Assembly: GCA_903843705.1 (NCBI GenBank)
Contig: CAIMQW010000114.1
Coordinates: 1-41,408, forward strand
Length of the DNA stretch: 41,408 nt
Origin: an uncultured Holophagaceae bacterium
Lineage (GTDB): Bacteria > Acidobacteriota > Holophagae > Holophagales > Holophagaceae
Direction of reading: 5' to 3'
A program made the translations under genes and the position numbers. Position 1 is the stretch's first letter; the number at the start of each line of letters is the position of its first letter. This document shows, piece by piece, positions 1-7,198 of this stretch. The notes below the pieces were generated by a model. It was not told the origin of the DNA, searched no databases, and was given only the letters and a program-made list of their open reading frames with translations.

Positions 1-159
1 TCCACACCAGGCCCGCTGACCAATCTTTGTGACGGCTTTAACCAAGACACGACCGGCCTTCCACCGAGGCCTTCCACTCCTAGCATCCTACCTTTTCATC
101 CCAACCCGCGCGCCGGTAGGCCGGCATGGGATCTTTGTGGTAAGAAATGCATTTTCTTT

Positions 160-231
160 CATCCCCTTCATCCCCTCCATCCCTGTTCTAAAAAAGCAGT
201 TTTGACCGGGATAAAGGGGATGAAGGGGATG
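160..231. repeat. Intergenic inverted repeat 1 (CATCCCCTT-type)
   Basis: Perfect 17-bp arms at 160-176 and 215-231, extending with two mismatches to 24 bp (160-183 and 208-231), enclose a loop of about 24 bases. Each arm is built from near-tandem words (CATCCCCTT, CATCCCCT, CATCCC). The rest of bases 1-310, upstream of ilvD, shows no gene that I can support. The element could fold in the ilvD leader if transcription starts upstream of it, but no promoter is obvious. Its function is unknown. Confidence 0.75.
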
Positions 232-310
232 GCATCGGCCTGTCTTCGGTAGAATTCCCTGTGGATGCCTGGGGTTCACCCTGCGGTAGCCAACCTCTCC
301 TGGAGTGTTC

Positions 311-2167
311 ATGCCCGCCTACCGCTCGCTGACTTCGACCCATGGCCGTAACATGGCGGGGGCTCGGGCCCTGTGGCGGGCCACGGGCGTCAAGGAAGGC
401 GACTTCGGCAAGCCCATCATCGCGGTGGTGAACTCCTTCACCCAGTTCGTGCCGGGGCATGTACACCTGATGGAGCTGGGTCAACTGGTGGCCCGCGAGA
501 TTGAGGCGGCCGGGGGCATTGCGAAGGAGTTCAACACCATCGCCATCGATGACGGCATCGCCATGGGCCACGACGGCATGCTCTACTCGCTGCCCTCCCG
601 GGACCTCATCGCCGACTCGGTCGAATACATGGTCAACGCCCACTGCGCCGACGCCATGGTCTGCATCTCCAACTGCGACAAGATCACGCCGGGCATGCTC
701 ATGGCATCGCTGCGGGTGAACATCCCCACCATCTTCGTGTCCGGCGGGCCCATGGAGGCGGGCAAGGTCCAGTGGCGGGGCAAGACCATCGCGGTGGACC
801 TCATCGACGCCATGATCAAGGCCGGCGACAGCAAGGTCACGGACGCTGAGGTGGACAGCTTCGAGCGCTCGGCCTGTCCCACCTGCGGCTCCTGCTCGGG
901 CATGTTCACCGCCAACTCCATGAACTGCCTGACCGAGGCCCTGGGTCTGGCGCTCCCGGGCAACGGCACCGTGGTTGCCACGCACGCGGACCGCAAGCGG
1001 CTCTTCCTCGAGGCGGGCCGCGGCATTGTGGAGCTGTGCCGCCGCTGGTACGAGCAGAACGACGCCTCGGTGCTGCCCCGGGGCATCGCCACCCTGGCCG
1101 CCTTCGAGAACGCCATGGCCCTGGATGTGGCCATGGGTGGCTCCACCAACACCGTGCTGCACCTGCTGGCCGCGGCCCAGGAGGCTGGCGTCAGCTTCAC
1201 CATGGCCGACCTGGACCGCATCTCGCGCAAGGTGCCCTGCCTCTGCAAGGTGGCCCCGGCCACCCAGGACTACCACGTGGAGGATGTCCACCGCGCCGGG
1301 GGCATCTTCGGCATCCTGGGCGAGCTGGACCGGGCGGGGCTGCTGCACCGCGAGGCCTCGACCGTGCATGCGCCGACCCTCGGCGCAGCCATCGACCACT
1401 GGGATGTCATCCGCACCAGGGCCCCGGAGGTCCATGACTTCTTCCGGGCCGCCCCGGGCGGGGTGCCGACCCAGGAGGCCTTTTCCCAGGACCGGCGCTA
1501 CCCGGAGCTGGACCTGGACCGCGCCCAGGGCTGCATCCGCGACTCCGCCAACGCCTACACCCGCGAGGGCGGTCTGGCGGTGCTCTACGGCAACATCGCC
1601 GTCGACGGCTGCATCGTGAAGACCGCCGGAGTGGATGCCAGCGTCTGGCAGTTCTCGGGCCGCGCCCGCGTCTTCGAGAGCCAGGACGCGGCCGTAATGG
1701 GCATCCTCGGCGACACCATCGTCGCAGGGGACGTGCTGGTCATCCGCTACGAAGGCCCCAAGGGCGGGCCGGGCATGCAGGAGATGCTCTACCCCACCTC
1801 GTACCTCAAGTCGAAGGGGCTCGGCAAGGCCTGCGCCCTTCTCACGGACGGCCGCTTCTCCGGCGGCACCTCGGGCCTGTCCATCGGCCACGCATCGCCG
1901 GAGGCCGCGGACGGTGGCGCCATCGGCCTGGTGAAGGAGGGTGACACCATCGAGATCGACATACCCGCCCGCAGCATCCGTCTGGCCGTGAGTGATGACG
2001 AGCTGACCCGCCGCCGTGCGGCCATGGAAGCCAAGGGCGATGCCGCCTGGCAGCCCACCAAGCTCCGCGCCCGCAAGGTGTCCGCGGCCCTGCAGGCCTA
2101 CGCCCTCATGGCCACCAGCGCCGACCGCGGCGCCGTCCGCGACGTCAACCAGATCCGGCGTAGGTAG
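311..2167 (+). CDS. ilvD: Dihydroxy-acid dehydratase
   Basis: Cytosolic Fe-S enzyme that dehydrates 2,3-dihydroxy-isovalerate and 2,3-dihydroxy-3-methylvalerate to the 2-keto acids in valine and isoleucine synthesis. The 618-residue product is full length and carries the family's cysteine motifs: [12 protein letters not shown] near residue 118 and [21 protein letters not shown] near 190. The C-terminal [11 protein letters not shown] and LTDGRFSGG motifs are intact. The ATG at 311 is preferred over an in-frame GTG at 305 because GGAG lies at 302-305, five bases before it. It is a single gene facing the histidine operon, with a long inverted repeat separating the two convergent ends. No branched-chain amino acid neighbours are in the window. 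Confidence 0.97.
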   Translation: MPAYRSLTSTHGRNMAGARALWRATGVKEGDFGKPIIAVVNSFTQFVPGHVHLMELGQLVAREIEAAGGIAKEFNTIAIDDGIAMGHDGMLYSLPSRDLIADSVEYMVNAHCADAMVCISNCDKITPGMLMASLRVNIPTIFVSGGPMEAGKVQWRGKTIAVDLIDAMIKAGDSKVTDAEVDSFERSACPTCGSCSGMFTANSMNCLTEALGLALPGNGTVVATHADRKRLFLEAGRGIVELCRRWYEQNDASVLPRGIATLAAFENAMALDVAMGGSTNTVLHLLAAAQEAGVSFTMADLDRISRKVPCLCKVAPATQDYHVEDVHRAGGIFGILGELDRAGLLHREASTVHAPTLGAAIDHWDVIRTRAPEVHDFFRAAPGGVPTQEAFSQDRRYPELDLDRAQGCIRDSANAYTREGGLAVLYGNIAVDGCIVKTAGVDASVWQFSGRARVFESQDAAVMGILGDTIVAGDVLVIRYEGPKGGPGMQEMLYPTSYLKSKGLGKACALLTDGRFSGGTSGLSIGHASPEAADGGAIGLVKEGDTIEIDIPARSIRLAVSDDELTRRRAAMEAKGDAAWQPTKLRARKVSAALQAYALMATSADRGAVRDVNQIRRR

Positions 2168-2177
2168 CGGCTGAATA

Positions 2178-2281
2178 AGAACTACTCTCGCGGAGAATGG
2201 ACGAAAAAGCGGAGGGCCGCGGAGGAAAACAGTTCTCTGCGAACCTCTGTTTTCCTCTGCGAGAGTAGTTCTCTTTTTTTC
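2178..2281. terminator. Convergent-gap inverted repeat 2, probable terminator
   Basis: Outer arms of 18 bp (2178-2195 and 2255-2272, one mismatch) begin AGAACTACTCTCGC and end GCGAGAGTAGTTCT. An inner pair of perfect 11-bp arms (GAGGAAAACAG at 2222-2232, CTGTTTTCCTC at 2247-2257) can form an alternative hairpin. Read on the plus strand, the outer stem is followed by a run of eight T (2274-2281), as in an intrinsic terminator for ilvD. It fills the gap between the convergent ends of ilvD and hisG. Its word-repeat style matches the other three intergenic inverted repeats in the window. Confidence 0.6.
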
Positions 2282-2282
2282 T

Positions 2283-2927
2283 TCAGCCCTTGAGCGCTGA
2301 GATGAGGGTATCGGCGAGGGGTCGGATGCGGCCTGGTTCGCTGAGGTAGGCGCCTCTTGCGGCGACGAGGCGGGCGCTGGAGCGGCCTAGGACGGCGGTC
2401 TCCACGAGGCCGTGGGCCTTGAGGGTGCCGCCGGTCTGAACCAGATCCACGATGGCGTCCGCCAGGCCCAGCAGGGGCGCCAGCTCGGCGCTGCTGCTGA
2501 GGGGCACCAGCTCGGCGGTGAGGCCTTCGCGGGTGAGCCAGGCCTCGGTGGCCCGGGGGAACTTGGTGGCCAAGCGCAGGTGAGGCTTGGCGCGTAGCTC
2601 GTCGAGGGAGACCCCGGCCAGAGCGCAGAGCGACAGGCGGCAGGCGCCGAAGCCCAGGTCCGCCAGCTCCAGCAGATCCATATCCATCTCATCCAGGGTG
2701 TCCGAGCCCACGATTCCCAGGGATGCGACGCCGGCGGCCACGTAGCGGGGCAGGTCCGCGCCCTTGAGCAGCAGGGCCGATACGCCGGGCGTGGCGGTGG
2801 GGATGCGCAGCACCCGGGACTTCAGGGCCTGGGCGTCCAGGGCCAGGGGCGTGCCGGCGAGCAGGGGGACGAACTCGTCTCCGAGGCGGCCCTTGGGGAA
2901 GGCGATAAGGATGGCCGGTGCGTTCAT
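2283..2927 (-). CDS. hisG: ATP phosphoribosyltransferase, short-form catalytic subunit
   Basis: First step of histidine synthesis: ATP plus PRPP gives phosphoribosyl-ATP. The product is 214 residues and lacks the C-terminal regulatory domain of long HisG, so by family knowledge it needs HisZ, encoded immediately upstream. Visible motifs are the N-terminal AFPKGRL and the PRPP-binding DAIVDLVQTGGTLK. The chosen ATG overlaps the hisZ stop as ATGA at 2926-2929. A longer frame reaching 2993 only adds residues from inside hisZ. It is the last gene of the leftward histidine operon, and feedback control by histidine is expected to act through HisZ. Confidence 0.95.
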   Translation of the reverse strand: MNAPAILIAFPKGRLGDEFVPLLAGTPLALDAQALKSRVLRIPTATPGVSALLLKGADLPRYVAAGVASLGIVGSDTLDEMDMDLLELADLGFGACRLSLCALAGVSLDELRAKPHLRLATKFPRATEAWLTREGLTAELVPLSSSAELAPLLGLADAIVDLVQTGGTLKAHGLVETAVLGRSSARLVAARGAYLSEPGRIRPLADTLISALKG

Positions 2928-3892
2928 CAGGGCTGCTCGAAGAGGTCGGGCCGGGTCTCGGCCAGGTCCAGAAGGCGGGACAGGCGCACGCAAAAGCCCG
3001 CGGCCTTCCAGGGGCGGCCGAGGCCGGGGAAGAGGCGGTCGTAGCGGCCGCCAGCGGCCAGCTCCTGCTGGGCCCCCGGCGCCCAGAGGCGCAGGGTGGG
3101 GCCGGTGTAGAAGTCCAGACCGGCCACATCGGCCAGGTCCACCCGCAGCTCCAGGTTGGCCGGGAGGATGGGCAGCAGGGCCTGGAGGGCGCGGTCCATG
3201 TGGTCCACTTCCTCCTGCAGCAGCTCGGCGTAGGGGCTGGCGCTGAGGGCGCCGAGGCTGGCGGGGCCATCCAGCTCGGACAGCAGGGCCTTGGCATGGG
3301 CCGAGAGCCGGGCGGCGGAAGGGTGACCTTCCAGGGCCTGGGCCACGCGGTGCGGGGCCCGGCGGGAGAGGGCCGCCACCACCTCGGCGGCCAGCTCGGG
3401 CGAGAGTCCCTCGGCTTCCAGGGGGCGCCGCACCAGGGCCGCGTTGCCCATGTGCAGGATGGCGCTCTTCAGGCCCAGGATGCCGGGGATGGCCATCAGC
3501 AGCTGGGCCAGCTCCACATCGGCCTCGGTGGAGGACTGGCCTTCGGGGGTGATGCGCTCGCAGCCCACCTCGAAGCGCTCCACGGCTTCCCAGGGCTGCA
3601 CGGGCCGGCGGAAGACGGCGCCCGCGTAGGAGACGCGGTCCGGCGGCTCCGGAAAGCTCCGGGCCAGCAGGCCCGCCAGGGCCATGGTGAAGTCCCAGCG
3701 CAGGGCCACTAGGTCGTCGCCGTCGAAGAAGCGAAGGGCGCCGTCGGGCACGGTGTCCCGCAGCACCAGCGAGGGGTGGAGCTCGCGGTAGCCGTGGGCG
3801 GCGAGCAGGCCCATGAGGGCGTCCTCCCAGCGGCGCAGCCGCCCGGCGGGGCCGAAGAGCAGGTCAGGGAAGTGCGGCGTGCGGACGGGCAT
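2927..3892 (-). CDS. hisZ: ATP phosphoribosyltransferase regulatory subunit
   Basis: HisZ is a catalytically inactive paralogue of histidyl-tRNA synthetase that assembles with short HisG and carries histidine feedback control. The 321-residue product has the class II synthetase-like core: an N-terminal region with LRWDFTMALAGLLA, then FRRPVQPWEAVERFEVGCE near residue 100. The GLDFYTGPTLRLW stretch comes late, followed by GGRYDRLFPGLG. It lacks a C-terminal anticodon-binding domain. Start and stop both sit in ATGA overlaps with hisIE and hisG, which argues for translational coupling of the two subunits. Confidence 0.93.
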   Translation of the reverse strand: MPVRTPHFPDLLFGPAGRLRRWEDALMGLLAAHGYRELHPSLVLRDTVPDGALRFFDGDDLVALRWDFTMALAGLLARSFPEPPDRVSYAGAVFRRPVQPWEAVERFEVGCERITPEGQSSTEADVELAQLLMAIPGILGLKSAILHMGNAALVRRPLEAEGLSPELAAEVVAALSRRAPHRVAQALEGHPSAARLSAHAKALLSELDGPASLGALSASPYAELLQEEVDHMDRALQALLPILPANLELRVDLADVAGLDFYTGPTLRLWAPGAQQELAAGGRYDRLFPGLGRPWKAAGFCVRLSRLLDLAETRPDLFEQP

Positions 3893-4515
3893 CAGGCGGG
3901 CCCTCCGGTGCGGTCGGCGTGGCGCTGCTGGAGCACTGCAACCACGTCCAGCAGGCTCGCGCCCTTGGCCAGCAACAGCATGTCCAGGTGGAAGATCAGG
4001 TCCGCAGCCTCGCCCAGGAAGTCCTCGCGGTCGTCGTTCTTGGCGGCGATGACCACTTCCCCGGCTTCCTCCACCACCTTCTTGGCGATGCGGTCGAGGC
4101 CCTGGGCGAAGAGCTTCTGCGTGTAGCTGCCCTTGAGGTCCACTGCGGCCTGGCGCGAGCGCAGCAGTTCCTCCAGGCGGCCCAGCCAAGGCAGGGTGGC
4201 GGGCCAGGCTTCCCCGTCGAAGCAACTGGCAGTGCCGCGGTGGCAGGTGGGGCCTTCGGGCTCGGCGAGAATGAGCAGGGCATCCGCGTCGCAGTCGGGA
4301 CGGATCTGGAGGAGCTTGAGCCGGTTGCCGCTGCTCTCGCCCTTCACCCACAGCGCCTGCCGGGAGCGACTCCAGAAGGTGACGAAGCCCGTGTCGAGGG
4401 TGAGCTGCAGGGCCTCGCGGTTGAGCCAGGCCACCATGCGCACCTCGCCGCTGGGGCTCTGCACGATGCCGGGAATGAGGCCGTCGGGGTCGAAGGTGAG
4501 GCTGTTCAGGTCCAT
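3892..4515 (-). CDS. hisIE: Bifunctional phosphoribosyl-AMP cyclohydrolase / phosphoribosyl-ATP pyrophosphatase
   Basis: Catalyses steps 2 and 3 of histidine synthesis. The N-terminal HisI domain (about residues 1-115) shows the metal-binding cysteines in CDAD and PTCHRGTASCF. The C-terminal HisE domain (about 120-207) shows the pyrophosphatase motif VVEEAGEVVIAAKNDD. The 207-residue length is normal for the fusion. The start at MDLNSLTFD lies one base beyond the hisF stop, and the gene ends in an ATGA overlap with hisZ. A longer in-frame extension to 4779 lies inside hisF and is not used. Confidence 0.96.
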   Translation of the reverse strand: MDLNSLTFDPDGLIPGIVQSPSGEVRMVAWLNREALQLTLDTGFVTFWSRSRQALWVKGESSGNRLKLLQIRPDCDADALLILAEPEGPTCHRGTASCFDGEAWPATLPWLGRLEELLRSRQAAVDLKGSYTQKLFAQGLDRIAKKVVEEAGEVVIAAKNDDREDFLGEAADLIFHLDMLLLAKGASLLDVVAVLQQRHADRTGGPA

Positions 4516-4516
4516 G

Positions 4517-5269
4517 TCAGATCCGTATGGAAAGGTCGTGCTCGGCCAGGTAGGCCTTGAGGCGGGGAATCGGCAGGAGGTTCTCGTGGAACAGGGTGGC
4601 GGCCAGGACCGCGTCGGCTCCGTGCTCCAGGGCCTCGAGGAAGTGGACCTCGCGGCCCGCCCCGCCTGAGGCGATGAGGGGAATGGGCAGCTCCGAGGCC
4701 CAGTCCAGCAGGGGCAGGTCGAAGCCGTCCCCGGTGCCATCGCGGTCCATGGAGGTGAGCAAGATCTCGCCAGCGCCAAGCTCGTTGAGCTCCCAGAGCC
4801 AGTCCTTGGCGGAGCGGGCTGTGGGCTCAGTGCCGCCCTTGAGATACACGCGCCAGCCCAGTTCGGGGTCGCGCTTCACGTCCACGGCGGCCACCACGCA
4901 CTGGCGGCCAAAGGCGTCGGCCAGCTCCGTGACCAAGGCCGGGCGCAGGGAGGCAGCGCTGTTCACGGCCACCTTGTCGGCCCCGGCGCGCAGCAGGCTG
5001 CGGGCGTCTTCCACCTTCGAGACGCCGCCGCCCACGGTGAAGGGGATGCTCAGCTCGTGGGCCACGTCGCGCACCCAGGATTCCCGGGTGCCGCGCTGCT
5101 CCAGGGAGGCGGAGATGTCGAGGAAGACCAGCTCGTCAGCGCTCTCGGCGTCATAGCGTCGGGCCAGCTCGACGGGGTGCCCGATGTCACGCAGCCCCTT
5201 GAACTGGACGCCCTTCACGACGCGGCCCTGCTTGACATCCAGGCAGGGGATGACGCGCTTGGCGGGCAT
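4517..5269 (-). CDS. hisF: Imidazole glycerol phosphate synthase, cyclase subunit
   Basis: TIM-barrel subunit that, with ammonia supplied by HisH, converts PRFAR to imidazole glycerol phosphate and AICAR. The 250-residue product begins MPAKRVIPCLDVKQGRVVKG with the catalytic Asp near residue 11. The second catalytic Asp lies in SMDRDGT on the opposite half-barrel. TVGGGVS and ASGGAG phosphate-binding loops are present. It starts in an ATGA overlap with hisA. hisH lies one gene upstream, on the far side of hisA. Confidence 0.97.
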   Translation of the reverse strand: MPAKRVIPCLDVKQGRVVKGVQFKGLRDIGHPVELARRYDAESADELVFLDISASLEQRGTRESWVRDVAHELSIPFTVGGGVSKVEDARSLLRAGADKVAVNSAASLRPALVTELADAFGRQCVVAAVDVKRDPELGWRVYLKGGTEPTARSAKDWLWELNELGAGEILLTSMDRDGTGDGFDLPLLDWASELPIPLIASGGAGREVHFLEALEHGADAVLAATLFHENLLPIPRLKAYLAEHDLSIRI

Positions 5270-5982
5270 CAGGCCTCCCCTTCCAGGGCCGCGCGGGTGC
5301 GTGGGTCCTCGAGGGAGATGAAGCCTTCCAGGAGGGCCTTGCCGCTGATGGTGCCCACCACGCCGGGGATGCCCTTCAGCGGCTCCAGGTCCGAGAGTTC
5401 CTTGAGGCCGCCGGAGGCCTGCACCTGAAAGCCCTCCTTGGCCACAAAGGCCGCCGCTTCCAGGCCAGGACCTTCCAGGGTGCCATCCCGGCTCACGTCG
5501 GTAACCAGGGCGCGCCTGAAGCCGAGGCTGAGCAGGGCTTTGAAGGCATCCACCGAGGCGATGGCGCTGGGCGACTGCCAGCCCCGGGTGACGATGCGCT
5601 CGCCCTTGAGATCCAGGGCGGCGATGACGTGGTTTCGGGAGAGGCCGGCCAGGGCCGTGGGGTTCTCCACGGCCAGGGTGCCCACCACCGCGTCGAAGCC
5701 TAGGGCCAGGATCGACTCCACGGTGCGGCGATCGCGCAGGCCGCCGCCCAGCTGGAAGCGGACCTCCGGGAACCGCGCGGGGAAGGCCATGAAGGCGCCC
5801 TGCCGTGTCTTGCCGAAGGCGCCGTCAAGGTCCACCAGGTGGATGCGGCGGGCCCCGGCTTCCATGAGGCGCTCGATCCAGGCCTCGGGTTCGAGATCGT
5901 AGAAGGTGGCCTGGCGGGGATCGCCGTGGCGCAGCCGCACCAGGCGGCCCTGCATCAGGTCGAGGCTGGGGATCAGTTGCAT
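5269..5982 (-). CDS. hisA: Phosphoribosylformimino-5-aminoimidazole carboxamide ribotide isomerase
   Basis: TIM-barrel isomerase that converts ProFAR to PRFAR. The 237-residue product begins MQLIPSLDLMQGRLVRLRHG with the catalytic Asp at about residue 8. The second Asp is in TDVSRDGTLEGPG, and QLGGGLRD and QASGGLKELSD give the two phosphate-binding loops. The gene overlaps the end of hisH by 10 bases and the start of hisF by ATGA. Nothing suggests the dual HisA/TrpF enzyme of some actinobacteria beyond shared ancestry. Confidence 0.95.
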   Translation of the reverse strand: MQLIPSLDLMQGRLVRLRHGDPRQATFYDLEPEAWIERLMEAGARRIHLVDLDGAFGKTRQGAFMAFPARFPEVRFQLGGGLRDRRTVESILALGFDAVVGTLAVENPTALAGLSRNHVIAALDLKGERIVTRGWQSPSAIASVDAFKALLSLGFRRALVTDVSRDGTLEGPGLEAAAFVAKEGFQVQASGGLKELSDLEPLKGIPGVVGTISGKALLEGFISLEDPRTRAALEGEA

Positions 5983-6617
5983 GTTTCCTCCGGCACGGGC
6001 GCACGGGCGCCCATCCAGGTGAGGGCGGACTGGAGCAGCAGCAGGCCGGGGCGGCCCGACTTCTCCGGGTGAGGCTGGAAGCCCATGACCATGCCCCGGG
6101 CCTCGATGGCGGCGAAGGGGCGGCCGTGGTCGGCCAGATAGACCGACTCGGTGGAGGGCTCCAGGGCATAGCTGTGGACGAAGTAGAGCCAGGCTCCCTT
6201 GGGATCAGGCAAGGCGGGGTGGGCCATGTGCTGGCGTACCTGGCTCCAGCCCATGTGCGGCACCTTCACGCCGGGGCCGAGGCGCCGGACGATGCCGGGA
6301 ATGAGGCCCAGGCCCTCAGCCCGGGGGGCCTCCTCGCTGCCCTCGGCCAGCAGCTGCAGGCCCAGGCAGATGCCCAGCAGGGGACGGCCCTCGGCGACCA
6401 GGTTTGGCAGTGCCCGCCACCAGCCCCGCTCGGCCAGGGAGCGCTGTGCCGCTTCGAAGTGGCCCACGCCGGGCAGGATGATGGGGCCTGCGGATGCGGC
6501 CTGTTCGGGCGTGGCGGCCCGCCGGTGGACGAGGCCCAGGCGGTCCAGGGCCCCTTCCAGCGAAGCCAAGTTGCCGGCGTCGTAGTCGATCAGGGTGATG
6601 GTCGGCGTGGCGCTCAT
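5973..6617 (-). CDS. hisH: Imidazole glycerol phosphate synthase, glutaminase subunit
   Basis: Class I glutamine amidotransferase that supplies ammonia to HisF. The 214-residue product carries the nucleophile Cys in PLLGICLGLQLL and the His-Glu pair in FQPHPEKSG, and the oxyanion-strand motif GVGHFEAA. The start MSATPTITLIDYDAGN forms an ATGA overlap with the end of hisB. The longer frame reaching 6860 lies inside hisB and is a shadow. Confidence 0.96.
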   Translation of the reverse strand: MSATPTITLIDYDAGNLASLEGALDRLGLVHRRAATPEQAASAGPIILPGVGHFEAAQRSLAERGWWRALPNLVAEGRPLLGICLGLQLLAEGSEEAPRAEGLGLIPGIVRRLGPGVKVPHMGWSQVRQHMAHPALPDPKGAWLYFVHSYALEPSTESVYLADHGRPFAAIEARGMVMGFQPHPEKSGRPGLLLLQSALTWMGARAPVPEETCN

Positions 6618-7198
6618 TCCGAGAGGGTCCCCTTGGTGGACGGCACGCCGCCGCCGGTGATGCGGGTGGCGTCGCGCAGGGCCCGGGCCAGGGCCTTGAA
6701 CAGGGCCTCGACCTTGTGGTGGGTGTTCACGCCGCGAAGCAGATCCGCCTGAATGCAGAGCCCGCCGCGCATGGCCAGGGCCACAAAGAACTCCCGGACC
6801 ATTTCCACCTGGAAGCCGTCGCCGAGGATGATGGGCGGCAGGTCCGCGTGGAACTCGCACCAGGGACGGCCGGAGAGGTCGACGACCACCCGGGCCAGGG
6901 CCTCATCCAGAGGCACGTAGGCGTGGGCGAAGCGGGCCAGACCCGCGTGATCGCCCAGGGCTTCCTTGAGCGCGTCGCCCAGGCAGAGGCCCACGTCCTC
7001 CACCAGGTGGTGGCTGTCCACGGGCAGGTCCCCGGAGGCCTCGACCTGGAGGCCGAAGCCGCCGTGCTTGGCGATCTGCATCAGCATGTGGTCGAAGTAG
7101 CCCAGGCCCGTGCGGATGCGGACCTCGCCGCCATCCAGGTCCAGGCTCAGCTGGATGCTGGTCTCGCCGGTGACGCGATAGAGGGACGTGGACCTCAT
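6614..7198 (-). CDS. hisB: Imidazoleglycerol-phosphate dehydratase (monofunctional)
   Basis: Removes water from imidazole glycerol phosphate to give imidazole acetol phosphate. At 194 residues it is the dehydratase domain alone, without the N-terminal phosphatase of enterobacterial HisB. The two metal-binding motifs are VDSHHLVEDVG near residue 60 and GVNTHHKVEALFKA near 160. The start MRSTSLYRVTGE lies in an ATGA overlap with the upstream hisC-HAD gene. Because no phosphatase is attached here, the phosphatase step must be supplied elsewhere, most simply by the neighbouring fusion. Confidence 0.96.
   Translation of the reverse strand: MRSTSLYRVTGETSIQLSLDLDGGEVRIRTGLGYFDHMLMQIAKHGGFGLQVEASGDLPVDSHHLVEDVGLCLGDALKEALGDHAGLARFAHAYVPLDEALARVVVDLSGRPWCEFHADLPPIILGDGFQVEMVREFFVALAMRGGLCIQADLLRGVNTHHKVEALFKALARALRDATRITGGGVPSTKGTLSE

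Noticed and set aside
88..312. 74-codon minus-strand frame upstream of ilvD
   Set aside because: Its sequence is the translated inverted repeat (MEGMKGMK words); no ribosome site and no family.
188..1891. 567-codon open frame antisense to ilvD
   Set aside because: Lies opposite a well-conserved enzyme and its His/Gly/Val-rich sequence is the usual shadow of GC-rich codons.
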